Source of the DNA: Cotesia glomerata
Taxonomy: Eukaryota; Arthropoda; Insecta; Hymenoptera; Braconidae
Length of the DNA stretch: 64,000 nt
NCBI RefSeq assembly: GCF_020080835.1
Contig: NC_058158.1
Location: 18,934,430 to 18,998,429 of the forward strand
Reading direction: 5' to 3'
Shown here: positions 42,388 through 53,958 of the stretch, in pieces
How the letters are laid out: the number at the start of each line of letters is the position of its first letter
How positions within the stretch are numbered: the first letter of the stretch is position 1
Position numbers and translations under genes: made by a program
The notes under the pieces: model-generated
What the model was told of the DNA's origin: nothing
What the model saw: only the letters and a program-made list of their open reading frames with translations
The model's database searches: none

Positions 42388-43040
42388 TCGTTCGAGAGAT
42401 AGCGTGAACGAAAGAAAACCGAAAAAGTGTTTTTTTCACATAAATTCGATATTTCTTTTCGGATCGTTTTTGGTGAGAAAGAATAATTTTTAGAGCTTAC
42501 AAAACCGCGTCGATCACCGCCAAGAACGTAATAATCAGTTGATTAGTTCGTGAGATATCCTCGACGAAATATTTGGAAACAAGGATTTTTTCAACATAAC
42601 TCCGACATTTTTCGGAATAACTTTCAAACAGCTTTACCGATCGATTTTAAAAACTAATCAGCTCTTAACATCAAAAAACCACGTCGATCGCCGTCGTTCC
42701 GGTCGAAACCGGTTTATTCGTTCGTGAGTTATCGTTGACGAAAGAAAACCGAAAAAAGTGTTTTTTCAGAATTACTCCGAAATTCCTTGTTCGATCAAAC
42801 TAAACTTACAGATACTTTATGGGGCTTAAAAAATTGCGTCAAATGCTGCCAACCGCGTAAAAATTGATTCATTTATTCAAAAGTTATTGCAGTTTGAAAA
42901 TTTAAAAAATTGTGTTTTATCAAACTTCTATCAGACTTTTGAGCTCGAAGAGCTAGAAAAGCTATCCCTTTCAGCTCCGAGAGCTCAAAACAACACATAA
43001 ATTGTATTTTTGAGCTCGGAGATACCGTTCTTCTAATTTT

Positions 43041-43429
43041 TTTTTTTAATTTGTGTTTTTGAATGAATTTTCTAAAAATTTCATGCAAAAAATTATTCAT
43101 GATCATTCTGATCGGTTTTTATTTATTTCAAAGTTAAAACATGAATTTTAAAACTGTTTATATTGTTCGATTTTTTTGAAAAAAATTTTTATTATTTTTA
43201 TTATATATTTAATTTCAAACGCCCGAGAGTGGTATGAATGGGCCGGGCAATCAAATAACTTGCTAAAAATTGAAATACGATATTCAAGTACTACTGATTA
43301 TGAAAGAGCAGCAGAAAGTTTTAATGTACGTTATTCTCGAGCTAAAATGATCACACGTACACAAAAGTATCATTGCGTAGTACCAGAAACAGATCGATCT
43401 CTCACAATAAAATTGATTTCATGTTCAAT
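43041..43429. other. Intron or repeat edge, no gene
   Basis: AT-rich DNA after the E copy. No conserved coding or repeat feature recognised. Confidence 0.4.
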
Positions 43430-43432
43430 CAC

Positions 43433-43516
<84 letters not shown>
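43430..43516. repeat. (AAT)n microsatellite
   Basis: About 29 perfect AAT units. On the minus strand it reads (ATT)n and lies near the expected 3' end of LINE-E, so it may be that element's simple-repeat tail. Confidence 0.95.
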
Positions 43517-43517
<1 letters not shown>

Positions 43518-44091
43518 GTTTTTATTTGTACCACATTGACAGTGTTTTACAAAAATATTTTCTATATAGAAAGATAAGCATCGCAGTCATTCTATTTAGT
43601 TTATTTTATATGGTTTACATAGTATTAAATTAAATAACATTAGATTAATTTTTGGTATACATTTCACCATTTGTTTTGGTCTATTGCTTTCTTACAATAT
43701 TTTAACATATCCCATACTATATTCTACATACATTCTTCGTCACTTCTTTTTATTTTTTAATTCTTTATTACCACTACTTAATCTATTTCACACATACATG
43801 CGCACTCTTTCTTTGACTAGCGTCCGATTACATAGCCTCGTTTATTACACTACTCCCTTATCGTATCTCACTTTCGCTTTCTCTCAATATATTTTCTATT
43901 TCTTTCAACAATTTGCATACGTTTTTACATATTTTACTATTTAAGCATTATATTATTTTTATTTATAGTATTTTTCACATTCATTATAATCACTCCCTCT
44001 AATGTTTTTTTACTCTCTCACTTAATTTCTTACTCATTTTTTTACACACTAACACATGCACTAGCGCTTCGTCTTGGCTTTTACACTCCCT

Positions 44092-44466
44092 TCATTTCCG
44101 GTCACTTATACCTTTCTTTCCCGCACGTGTCAAATTACCGCATCTAGCTCTCGCCCATATTTTTTTGTTCGTGTTTTTCACCTCTTTATCACACCAGTAG
44201 TTTTCTGTCTCATTCGTCAGCACTAGTTTTTTGTATAGATTATTGTATGTGGATTTATTTATTTTTTCTTCCACTTTTTTCTCCATCATATTTTTATACA
44301 CTTCCAAACCGGTCTTTACTTCATCTTCTATCATTTCTACCTCCGCATTATTATATATCTGCTCTATAACTCTTTCGCACTCCATTTCTTTCACTAACCT
44401 TTTGCACGACTCATGATGCGAAGCATCAGAGAGTGCTTTACGATCGAAAAATTTTTTTCGCCTCAT
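44092..44466 (-). pseudogene. LINE-E ORF2 C-terminal region
   Basis: 124 codons, charged and probably helical, ending WARARCGNLTRAGKKGISDR, the Arg-rich stretch expected just before a C-terminal knuckle. The stop at 44092 cuts it before the Cys residues. It is separated from the RT part by ~900 bp of inserted or decayed DNA. Confidence 0.6.
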
Positions 44467-44469
44467 TTT

Positions 44470-44794
44470 GGCAATTATGTTTATTATTACAGCCTTGTTA
44501 GTTCACGGAATCAAAATATTTTGCATACTATTGTCGAGATAATTTAATGGAGATTAATTCTATACTTTTTAAAAATTGATTTAGTGTTAAAATAGGTCAA
44601 AAAATTTTCCTGTCCATCATGTATGAAACCCCGGAAACACTGTAACTTGTGAAAAAATCCATTATTTGAGTTTAATTTTTTTTTTTTTTAATTTGTCTTG
44701 AGAATTGTAGGTCACCGAATGCGAAAGGCTAGTTAATTCAGTGTCGTTTAATTACAATTGATAAAAAACGAAAACTACAAGTCTGTATATCTAT
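44470..44794. other. AT-rich segment between LINE-E parts
   Basis: No coding match; probably part of inserted DNA, adjoining the MITE at 44795. Confidence 0.4.
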
Positions 44795-45146
44795 TAGGGT
44801 GTGCCAAAATGTAACTCCCGTGGAGAACCTTTTATAATTGGAATTTTTAGTTCCGCTTTTAACAGGGGCTGCGGTTGGGCATTTCTTGATATATTTTGGT
44901 GTGAGACAATGTATTTGATTTTCATAGAATTTTTCAACAGAAGCTTAGTTTGGGTATTTCCGGTGAAAATTTAAAATTTGGCCGGAAGTGCCCAATTAAA
45001 TCTCTTGCTAAAATCCTATAAATAATCAAATTAATTCTCTCAACCCGAAATATCTCAGGAAATGCCCAAACACAGCTGCTGTTATAAGTGGAACTCAGAA
45101 TTCCAATTTTAAAAGGTTCTCCACGGAAGTTACATTTTGACACACC

Positions 45147-45149
<3 letters not shown>
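44795..45149. mobile_element. hAT MITE, 355 bp
   Basis: Ends TAGGGTGTGCCAAAATGTAA (left) and TAGGGTGTGTCAAAATGTAA (right, other strand), continuing CGTGGAGAACCTTTTA. Flanking 8-mers ATATCTAT and ATATATAT match at 7 of 8 positions. Non-coding; almost fully palindromic arms (CAGGGGCTGCGGTTGGGCAT against GCCCAAACACAGCTGCTG). Confidence 0.8.

Positions 45150-45219
<70 letters not shown>
45150..45219. repeat. (TA)n microsatellite
   Basis: About 70 bp of TA next to the MITE right end; a palindrome CCATGTAAAATTTACATGG follows at 45219. Confidence 0.95.
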
Positions 45220-45221
<2 letters not shown>

Positions 45222-45391
45222 ATGTAAAATTTACATGGATGGTGATATATCTATATCTATAGATATTATGTACATTTAGTTCACTAGGGGCGCCTGTGCA
45301 TTACCTTCCTATTTTAGCTGTTTTTTTAGCGGTTTTATATATATTTTTTTCACATTCTTTGTTTTATTAATATTTCATAATTAAATGAGCA

Positions 45392-46963
45392 TTATGAGTC
45401 GTGTACTTTTGGATTTTCCAAACTTTTTATTTTTTTCCCCCACTTTGACGGTTGCCTCTTCAATATACCTCTCATTTCTTCTCTTAAACAAACCTTTGGC
45501 CACATGTTTTCACTCATTTTTACAATTTCTATTATGTACTTCCATAGTCTGTCTCTTACTAACACTTCTATCATTTCACTTCTTGTCTCTTTGTACACTA
45601 TATAGCTCGGCGTGTTTCTCGCTACTCCTAGTGCCATTCTTCATAACTTGTTTTGCATTATCACCATTCCACTCATTTTTTCACACCCCTATGTTTCTAC
45701 TCCGTATAAGCATCCAGATCTCACTAACTTATTATATAAGTACATTTTGTCTTTTATGTTACCTCTACCTGTCCTTCTTATCACTTCCCACGTTGCATTT
45801 GCCACCTTATTCACTTTGCGTTTCATCTCTCTCATATGTTTACTGTGTGTGTTTTTTGTAGTAAATGTGTATCCTAGATATTCCAAATTATTCACCACTT
45901 CCAGCTTTTCGCCTTTGTAACACCATTTGTTCTTCATTGCTCTGCCACTATTTTTGAACACGATAATTTTTGTCTTATTTGCATTAACTTTTAGTTTATT
46001 GTTATCCGCGTATTTTTCTAATTCTGTTAACATTTTTTTTAGTCCTTCTGGCGTTTCAGCTATCACTGCACCGTCATCTGCATACTTCATCATATTTATT
46101 TTTGTTTTACCCATTACTGTGCCGCCAATGTTTTTTCTCACCATCTCGTCCTCCATGTCATCTATAAATATATTAAATAGCACTGCGCTTAGAACACATC
46201 CCTGTGTCACTCCTTGATTTACTTTGAACACTTTAGTTTTCGCGCAATTCACTGTTCCCTCACAAGTTGTATTTTTATTAATAGCCTCTATTATTTTGCA
46301 CATTTTACCACCGATTCCTATTTTTTTTTTAGTTTTTGGAGCAGTAATTTTCCATCAACTGTCTCAAAAGCTTGTTTTAGATCAACAAAACACATATAAT
46401 TTTTTTCTATTTTTCAGCCTGTTGTTTATTAGCGCATTTAGCGTAAAAATATGTTCTCTTGTACCCCTCCCCTTTCTGAAATCTGCTTGACTTTCTTTTA
46501 ATTTATTTTCACTGTCCGTCCAGCACATTAGCCTCTCCGCCATTATCGTGGTTAATATTTTATAACCAATGTCTGACAACGATATTCCCCTGTAGTTTTC
46601 AGCACTTTTTAAATCATCCGTTTTATGTATTGTCACTATTCGCGCTTTTTTCCACCCTTCCTGTATACTGACTTCATTCCACATCTTATTAATCACACTG
46701 TTTATGTTTTCTAGCATTTAACGAGGGAGATTTTTTATAAATTCGGCCAAAATTCCGTCTTCTCCTGGCGCTTTTTCGTTTCCTAGTTTTTTTATTGCCG
46801 CTCTGAATTTACTTCTACTTATTTCTTCATTCATACATTCATTTATAATACTTATCTCTGCACTTATTTTGTTTATTTCACTATCTGTCTCTGTGTTATT
46901 ACTGTCCTTGTTTAATAGCTTTGTGAAATGCTTTACCCATGTGTCTCCATTAGGGTGTGCCAA
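45392..46963 (-). pseudogene. LINE-E ORF2: reverse transcriptase
   Basis: RT reads KAPGEDGILAEFIKNL (about 46725-46775), ARIVTIHKTDDLKSAENYRG and ISLSDIGYKILTTIM (about 46550-46660), FRKGRGTREHIFTLNALI (about 46410-46480), GVTQGCVLSAVLFNIFIDD (about 46150-46210) and MMKYADDGAVIAETPE (catalytic Asp pair, about 46060-46105), then KLKVNANKTKIIVF and a thumb region. Breaks: stop at 46717, frame change near 46382/46303 and another near 45640. Upstream coding continues across the hAT MITE to the endonuclease at 49.3 kb. Confidence 0.85.
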
Positions 46964-48875
46964 AATGTAACTTCCGTGGAGAACCTATGACCAAGGTTTG
47001 GGAACAGAGACAGCTGAGGAGTAGGGCGGGAAGGCGGAACAAGGAGGGGAGCGACAGCGGCTACCTACTCGACGGTCCAATTCTCGTTTGATTTAATTTA
47101 ATGATGTTTATCGTTTAAAATAAACGTTTATAGTTATATTTTTGTTCAGATAGGTATTATTATTATTATTACGGTTTACTTAGTTCAAATATTATTTAAA
47201 CTATTAATTTACTTCGTTTCTTATATTAAATTACAAGTTATTTATTATTATTTGTTTAAAAATAAAAAGAAAAAAAGACAGAGTCTTAATTATAATTATG
47301 ACCCAGATTTTACTTTTGTATCTGAGTATTTTAGTTTATGTTTTTTATTACTTAAAAATTAATAGAAACAATTATTGTTATTAGTGCAGCGATTATTATT
47401 TAATTTTTGTATTTATTTAATAATTTTATATTATTGTTACCGAAGGTATGATTAAATTGTAAAAGAAATTAAAAGACTGGCAAAATTATTCTAAGTCCCG
47501 AGGACAGTTTAGTATGGAAAATCAACGAATGGATATATAATGAAGGAAATTGCGATTAAAATAATAAAGAATTGTGAATTTGACGAAACGAATGGATAGA
47601 GAATGAAGGAAATTGCGATTAAAATAATAAATAATTATTTTTGAATGCTAGTTCGAGGACACCGGAAAGGTGTCTAAAACGACCCTTCCGGTTCGTTACA
47701 AGAGAGTTAGGGGAAAAATGATAAACGCCAAAATTTGGCTCGGAAAAGTAAGTCTTGTGACAGAGTGGTTATTGTGGTGAATATTCTTCTGACAATAACA
47801 TCTGGAGGAACATTACCTTGGTTTCGTTTAGAACATTGGTAAGTACCTCTGCACTTTTAACAAGATTTGACTTCCCTGGATTTTTGACCTTCTGTCAAAA
47901 CTCCAGTAGGTGATCATACGCCGTGTAGGTGGGGGCGAAGAGGACATTCTCCATTCGCTCTCGGGGTAGAGGTTTAGGCCCAGGGGTGACGGCTAGTCTC
48001 CTGTGGAAGCGGGGAACCAGCTTTTGGAGTTTAGCTCGCGATTTTGACGCTCACGACGAGCGAGTGTGTGAGGATGTTTATTTTGTAAAGACTAGTTTTG
48101 ACCGGATCTTCGTTACCGACGAGAGTACGCGGGCGTAATACCGACGTGAGATAAATTGTTGAATTCGTTTCTTTGTATTTTCGTTTTGATTAACGACACC
48201 GGTTCATCTAGATTTAGTTTTGGGGTTTATTATAACCTCAAATTGTACCACGTGTATTTTGTTTACTTGTAAATTTTTTGTTCATTGATTTATTTAATTG
48301 ATTTTGATAAATAAATTGTTTATTTTGTCTTTATCATAACCTGTTTGACTTGGATTTATTTCTTTAGATTTATTTAGATTTAAGTGAGTTTTGGTTTGGC
48401 TTTTCTTTCGGTTTTGTATATTGATGACAACCCCTTTCAACCCTGGAATTCAGCGAGCTTCAAATTCGAGCAAAAGGGGTCGTTCTGTGTCGCAGTGTCC
48501 GTTCTTTTTGGTTTTAGTTAATTATAGAAACCTCAAAAATTACCCGTTACAAACCCTTTAAAATTGGAATTTTGAGTTCCGCTTTTAACAGGGCTGCGTT
48601 TGGGCATTTCCTGAGATATTTTGGTGTGAGACAATGTATTGTATTTTCATAGAATTTTTTAACAGGAGATTTAATTGGGTACTTCCGGCCAAATTTTGAA
48701 TTTTCACCGGAAATGCCCAAACTAAGCTTCTGTTAAAAAATTCTATGAAAATCAAATACATCGTCTCACAACAAAATATCTCAGGAAATGCCCAAACGCA
48801 ACCCCTGTTAAAAGTGGAACTCAAAATTCCAATTTTAAAAGGTTCTCCACGGAAGTTACATTTTGGCACACCCTA
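46951..48875. mobile_element. hAT MITE split by an LTR
   Basis: Second copy of the 44795 family. Ends TAGGGTGTGCCAAAATGTAA and its inverse at 48856-48875. The flanking 8-bp duplication GTCTCCAT (46943-46950, 48876-48883) is perfect and sits inside LINE-E. The MITE is interrupted after GAGAACC by LTR-3 and resumes at 48552. Confidence 0.85.
46986..48551 (-). mobile_element. Solo LTR (LTR-3), 1.57 kb
   Basis: On the minus strand begins TGTAACGGGTAATTTTTGAG; the other end is TATGACCAAGG on the plus strand. Flanked by a 4-bp duplication AACC (46982-46985, 48552-48555). The TGTAACGGG start is shared with LTR-1, suggesting the same Gypsy-like lineage. No coding; an open stretch at 47929-48138 is not convincing. 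Confidence 0.7.
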
Positions 48876-49307
48876 GTCTCCATCTATATTCTCCCCCATT
48901 TTTTTTTTCACACTCTTACACCTGAATTTTTCACTGCTTCCCATTACTTGCTCATGTCTTTTGCTTTATCTATTTCTTTCTTTCTCTCTAACCACCAGTT
49001 TTCCTTTGCTTCTTTTATCGCTTGTTTGTATGTTTTTCTCGCTTCTATATATTCTCTCATTTTTTCATAGATTTGTGCGTCTTTAAGCATTATTTTTAGT
49101 TTACACCACACATTGCTTCTACATATTTTGCACTTCTCACTAAACCACTCCTTTTTTTGCTTTCCCAGAGCTCTTCCTTTTTTTTGATTTTGTAACCATC
49201 TTTGTTCTTCTTGCTGCTTTGTATATAGTCTCTTTTACCTCATTTCATTCTAATTCTTCTTCATCCGTCCTTTTTTCGCTCCATATCTCATACGCACTCT
49301 CTGCATA
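48876..49307 (-). pseudogene. LINE-E ORF2 linker between endonuclease and RT
   Basis: Minus-strand sequence is Lys/Glu-rich, as in the connector of the family (WLQNQKKGRALGKQKKEW-like at about 49130-49200), but broken by stops. Assigned by its position between recognised domains. Confidence 0.5.
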
Positions 49308-50048
49308 CTATGCTGCTCGGTCTCTTTTCCATCTCAGTCTTTCTTCCACTATTTTCGTTAATCCCGTTTTTACTTCACCATTTGTTGCTTTGTTATCACT
49401 ATTTTTTCTTTTTATCTCAATATATATCGGTAAATGATCTGAGTCAGTTTTTTTTATCACTCCGAATTTTTTTACACAGTCTTCACTACCTTTGTCCATT
49501 ACCATACATATATCTATCACCGAGCAGCAGTTTTTACTTTTTTCTCCTATGAATGTTATTTCTCCATTCCTGTCTTCTTCACTGGCACCATTTAGTATTC
49601 TCAGTCCTAAATCTTCACATAGATTTACTAGCTTTTTTCCCACCGCGTTCACCACTTTGTCTTTCGACCTTCTTTTTATCCTATAGTCTTGACTCACTAC
49701 TTTTGTTGCGCACTCACCTATTCTGGTGTTCAGGTCTCCTAGCACAATTATTTTTTCATACGTCCCTCAGTGTCTCTCACAATTTTTTTAAATTGTTTTT
49801 CTATTACTCGTATTCCTACGTTGTTGTACACTGTTATCACCGCTTCATTCATGTGTTTATTTTTTCTCATAAAACCATAATCTCATTCGTCTACTGTCCA
49901 CTCTGCTTCTTTTTCTTTTTTGCACTCTTTTATTCTCACTGCTGCTTTAAACCACCACTTCATCTCGACGCTCAGACTGTTTATTGCTCTCATTTTGTCT
50001 TTATCATCAATCCACGTTTCAATCAGGGAAACTATTTCATACAACTTG
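49308..50048 (-). pseudogene. LINE-E ORF2: endonuclease domain, 5'-truncated
   Basis: Reads ...SLIETWIDDKDKM near 50010 (catalytic Glu), then after frame breaks LGDLNTRIGECATK (Asp-Asn loop, about 49700-49745), VIDICMVMDKG, and KTDSDHLPIYIEIKRK (catalytic Asp-His, about 49400-49440). The first strand is missing at the junction with E (50048/50050). The domain would nick target DNA for target-primed reverse transcription. Confidence 0.75.
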
Positions 50049-50049
50049 C

Positions 50050-50545
50050 AACTTCCCGCTAATTCCATTAATATCTAGCCGCTTTTTTTGAGCTCTTTGA
50101 GCTCAAAAGTCTGATAGAAGTTTTATAGAACACTATTTTTTGAATTTTCAAACCGCAATAACTTTTGAATAAATCAACTGATTTTTACGCAGTAATTCGC
50201 ACTATTCGACGCAGTTTTCTAAGCCTCATAAAGAATTCCTAAGTTTCAATTGGTCAAACCAGAAATTTCGGAGTAACTCCAAAAAAACACTTTATTCGGT
50301 TTTCTTTCGTTCACGATATCTCGCGAATGAATCAACCGATTTTGACCGGATTGGCGGCGATCGACGTGGTTTTTCAAGATTGGAAGCTGGTTAGTTTTTA
50401 GAATCGATCGGTAGAGCCGTTTGAAAAATATCCCAAAAAAACCACTCGTGAAACAATTTTTTTTCCTATATTTTTTTAGATTTCTCCAAATTTCTCACAA
50501 TCTATCAGCCCCAATCAGTTCTAATTAACAGTAAATCTAAGTTCA
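50050..50545 (-). repeat. E repeat, truncated copy
   Basis: Minus-strand E from AACTTCCCGCTAATTCC at 50050 through the GAGCTC and CGACGTGG blocks to AGTAAATCTAAGTT near 50540; the TG tract and start module are missing. It abuts a second E in the same orientation. Confidence 0.8.
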
Positions 50546-50552
50546 TTCCTGC

Positions 50553-51195
50553 AACTTCCCGCCAATTCTATACTTAAATGCTTGAAATTGCACTTATGAC
50601 GTTTTTGAGCTCTTCGAGCTCATAAATACAATTTGTGTATTATTTTGAGTTTTCCGAGCTCACGAAATAGCTTTTGTATGCTTTTGAGCTCTTTGAGCTT
50701 AAAACTTTGATAGAAGTTTGATAAAACACTATTTTTCGAATTTTCAAGTCGCAATCACTTTTGAATAAATGAATTGATTTTCACGCGATTGGTGGCATTT
50801 GACACAGTTTTTTAAGTTAAATGAAGAATCTTCAAGTATAAATTGCTGGAATGAAAAATTTCGGAGTTATTCCGAAAAAACGCTTTTTTCGGTTTTATTT
50901 CGTCAACGATAACTCACAAACAAATCAACTGATTTCGACCAGACTAGCGGTGATCGATGTGGTTTATTAATTTTAAGAGCTGATTAGTTTTTAGAATTGA
51001 CCGATAAAGCCGTTCAAAAGTTATTCCAAAAAAACCACTTTTGAAAAAATTTTTTTTGTAGTTTTTTTGCGATTTCTCAAAATCTACTGGTCCGAATCAT
51101 TCCAAAATCTAAGTTTGGTCAAGCCCTTTCAAATGGCACCAACCGCGATCAAATCGATCATGCTGTTCAAAAGTTATAAGAGGTTTACATACATC

Positions 51196-51286
<91 letters not shown>

Positions 51287-51518
51287 GCACACACACACAC
51301 ACACACACACACGCGCGCGCGCACACACACACACACACGCGTGCGCACATACACGCACACACACGCACGCACACACACACGCACACACACACGCACACAC
51401 ACACGCACACACATACAGACACCATTCGAGATTCGATGAAAACTCGATTTTCGTAAAACGGGGTGAAAACAATAACTTCCTGATTCTTGAAAATCTTTGA
51501 TTTTCTTAACGGAAATTT
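50553..51518 (-). repeat. E repeat, complete copy without LINE
   Basis: Uninterrupted E copy: AACTTCCCGCCAATTC at 50553, GAGCTC blocks, E body, 220-bp CA tract (51199-51418), then start module ending TTAACGGAAATTT at 51518. This is the best reference for the unoccupied form. Confidence 0.85.
51199..51418. repeat. (CA)n tract with CG interruptions, 220 bp
   Basis: Longest dinucleotide tract of the window, with GCGC and CGCA variants after 51285. It is the minus-orientation internal tract of an E copy, unoccupied by LINEs. Confidence 0.97.
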
Positions 51519-51634
51519 CAAAATTCGAAAAAAATCACAGAAACCTTTTTCGAAGGGTACAAAAAGATGACCAAGTTTCAGCCAAATCGGAGATGCAAAG
51601 TCGATTGGTAGAATGAGTTGGCATGGAATGCCCC
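51519..51634. repeat. M-family end (solo)
   Basis: Ends GTTGGCATGGAATGCCCC at 51634, inverse of GGGGCATTCCATGCCAAC at 33201, with AAGTTTCAGCCAAATCGGAG inward. Directly abuts the E start module. Confidence 0.65.
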
Positions 51635-51684
51635 ATTTGTAACTGCAATTTTTCCGATTTTTTTGGTTTTTTTAAATTATTTTT

Positions 51685-52115
51685 TAATTTTAAAACGTTA
51701 ACGGAACAAGAAAACTTTAGATCCAAATGCAGCGGAACAAAATACATGGAAATCATACTTAATCTAAGCCTAAAAAAAATTTTATTTCAAAAACTTCAAC
51801 TTTCTATGATTTATTGCAATTTTTTTGGTTTCGTTTTTTTTTTTCAAATTTCAACGGCTCACCGGGCTAATTAACTTTTAGATTTAGATTCAGTTAATTG
51901 AAATACATAAAAATCATACGTGATCTGGGTCCAGGAAAATTTCTTCATTGATGTGAATGCCGTTTTTTTTGTAATTTTTTGCCTTTTTTTTTAGATTTTC
52001 TGCATTTTACTCAAAAATGGAGAGTGACCGGGCCAAACGGACTTGAAACTCGGATTCAGCGGATCAAAATACATGTCAGTAGCTAGGTCTGGTCCAAAGT
52101 ACATTCCACTTTTTT
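51685..52115. repeat. Diverged tandem repeat, ~170 bp period, about 2.5 units
   Basis: Recurrent block: ACTTTAGATCCAAATGCAGC..AAATACATGGAAATCATA (51713), then CTTTTAGATTTAGATTCAG..AAATACATAAAAATCATA (51878), then CTTGAAACTCGGATTCAGC..AAATACATGTCAGTAG (52043). Spacing 165 and 165. No coding. Confidence 0.7.
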
Positions 52116-53615
52116 TTAACTACCCGCTAAGAAAATCGAAGATTTTTAAAAATCGGGAAATTATTGTTTTCACCCCGTTTTACGAAAATCGAGTTTTCAT
52201 CGAATCTCGACGTTTCGAGGTCCTAGGAAGCTTCCTTGGCTATTCCCGCGATGGTGTCTGTATGTCTGTATGTCTGTACTGTTTCGTGTTTTTCTTCCTT
52301 TTTTTTTTTGCCAAGTAACTTTGATCCAGGTGTCCTCTCGTGCAGTCTTTTTCTGTGCTGGATTGTCATTTGCTGAGGAAGGGCTGGACGTGGAATGCTG
52401 CCTCTTGTTGTTGTTGTCATTTCTTTGCTGTGGCAGTTTCTTAGGAGTGACCAAAAGTAGCTAGTTTTGGGGTCATCCATGGAGATGATTGAGTGGTTGT
52501 CACCAACGTCGTTGGTGATTTGTTGGCCAGCCTATATGCCATACCAATAGACGTAACCAATTTTCTGATCTTATGGTGGAGATTCTCCATGTCTTTTAGG
52601 AAGTCGGCTAACTCTTCGACCTTGCTACTGAGCCTCTACGTTGGCGACTGTTGGCCGGTGACGGTCGTCGCAGAATTAATCCTTCCTCGGTAGGTTTGTA
52701 TAGTGACGGGAGCAAAAGGTCCTCCACTCTTTGGAGGAACTTTCATTGGCTGTCAATCTTCTTCCATCGAGACTGTTTTCATACTCCTGCAGCATTACAA
52801 ATTCAAATAATTCTGTGAAGCGGGAAAGAATAGGAGTTACGGTAATTATTACGTGAAGCGTTCCACATTCACGTAACAGGATATTTGGTAGGAAAGGATT
52901 GAGAAAGGATTATGGAGAGGATCTTCTGAATGCGAGCTTATAGAATATGCGAGAAAAAATTATTGTATAGCTCGGACTGGAATTCGAACCCAGAACCTTC
53001 TGAAGACATGTCGGCTACTCTACCATTTGAGCTATCTGGTCTATACTAAAAAGTATAGCAGGATAAGTATTGTGAATCGGCCCCCAATGACAACTTTTAT
53101 TCAAATTCATGTTATAGTATCAACTCGATGTGTGTATGAATTTTATATGAATTTTCCTACCATACTCCATGTTAATCTAGAGATATGGTTGTATGTATGA
53201 TACGTTAAACAGCCATATCTTAAAAAATAATTGAGCTTTAATTTGAGCTTTAATTTTTTTAGTGTTCTTGGTGACCTACAATCACCGAAAAAATATATGT
53301 TATAGTTCTAGACAAGCCTTACTTACTCATTATCATAGTTGGGCTTACTTACTCATTAAAATTATAATGAAGAAAAGTTGGTGCAACATTTCGAAAAAAA
53401 AATAAAATTCGACGCACCTGTGTTTGACACAGAGGAATTTTGAAAGAAACGGAGCTTTTACTACCCAAAAATATTTCGTCGTCATGTCATACACCATTTA
53501 CAGTAGAGATAGGTTCATAAAATTAGTTCAATAATTTATAAATTAATTAATTTATTTAGTATTAATAAGCGGCCGCGCGGTGTTTTTTTACTACTGAAAG
53601 GAAATACTGAAAAAA

Positions 53616-53951
53616 TGATTTTTTTCATCCTATGCGGACGTATGGGGATTTTTACGCGCAGTCGACACTCATTCTGTAAATATTACGCGTACGCGCCAGT
53701 ATCTACTGGGCTGTATAGAACTTTATACAATCGAGGATAATGTCACGCAAGCGTCACAAATCTCTATACAGCCGAATAACTTACGTTTCAACTGTCATTT
53801 TAAATTAAAAAGCGCACCTTTGATTAACTTCAAGACTTTCATGTATTTAGACGATAAGAGAATTCTGGCATCGTACGCTATTTATTTATAAATTGAGTAT
53901 CCCCTGCACGTAAAAACCTGCATACGTCCGCCATAGGACGAAAACTTTTTT
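53616..53951. repeat. Second-level inverted repeat inside the fold-back
   Basis: Left TCCTATGCGGACGTATGGGG..TTTTTACGCGCAG pairs with right CTGCACGTAAAAA..CATACGTCCGCCATAGGACG, ~45 bp arms with a few mismatches. It encloses ~240 bp including GGCTGTATAGA/TCTATACAGCC. Confidence 0.8.
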
Positions 53952-53958
53952 AAGCATC

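Larger units (their letters stand above)
33413..43040 (+). repeat. E repeat expanded by LINE-B and LINE-D
   Basis: Start module 33413-33556 (AATTTCCCGCTAAAAAAATC). TG tract pieces at 33557-33590 and 38758-38822 flank LINE-B. The E body resumes at 38823 (TAAGTATGTGAACCGCTTAT), is broken by LINE-D at 39119, and continues from 42388 (TCGTTCGAGAGATAGCGTGA) to about 43040. The last ~70 bp before the end (the AAGCG..GGAATTAGCGGG block) are deleted. Confidence 0.85.
43517..50048 (-). mobile_element. LINE-E (distinct LINE family), 5'-truncated and interrupted
   Basis: Minus-strand LINE: endonuclease about 50048-49308, linker 49300-48880, RT 46963-45392, C-terminal region 44466-44092, A-rich 3' UTR (seen as T-rich) to about 43520. 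It is interrupted by a hAT MITE at 46951-48875 and by inserted DNA including a second MITE between 45390 and 44470. RT motifs (FNIFIDDMEDEM; KYADDGAVIAE) differ from the R1-clade LINEs here. I recall this motif style from LINEs common in hymenopteran genomes, but the clade was not determined. Confidence 0.8.

Noticed and set aside
43176..43633. Poly-Ile and poly-Asn proteins
   Set aside because: Translations of the (AAT)n tract, open in both overlapping frames; no conserved residues outside the tract.
47929..48138. Small arginine-rich gene
   Set aside because: Lies inside the solo LTR (LTR-3), has no recognised domain, and could be chance coding in a GC-richer stretch.
51067..51521. Long open frames of His-Thr or Cys-Val repeats
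   Set aside because: They are translations of the CA/TG tract; dinucleotide repeats are open in several frames by composition alone. The same applies to 38603-38901, 55115-55410 and 62292-62531.
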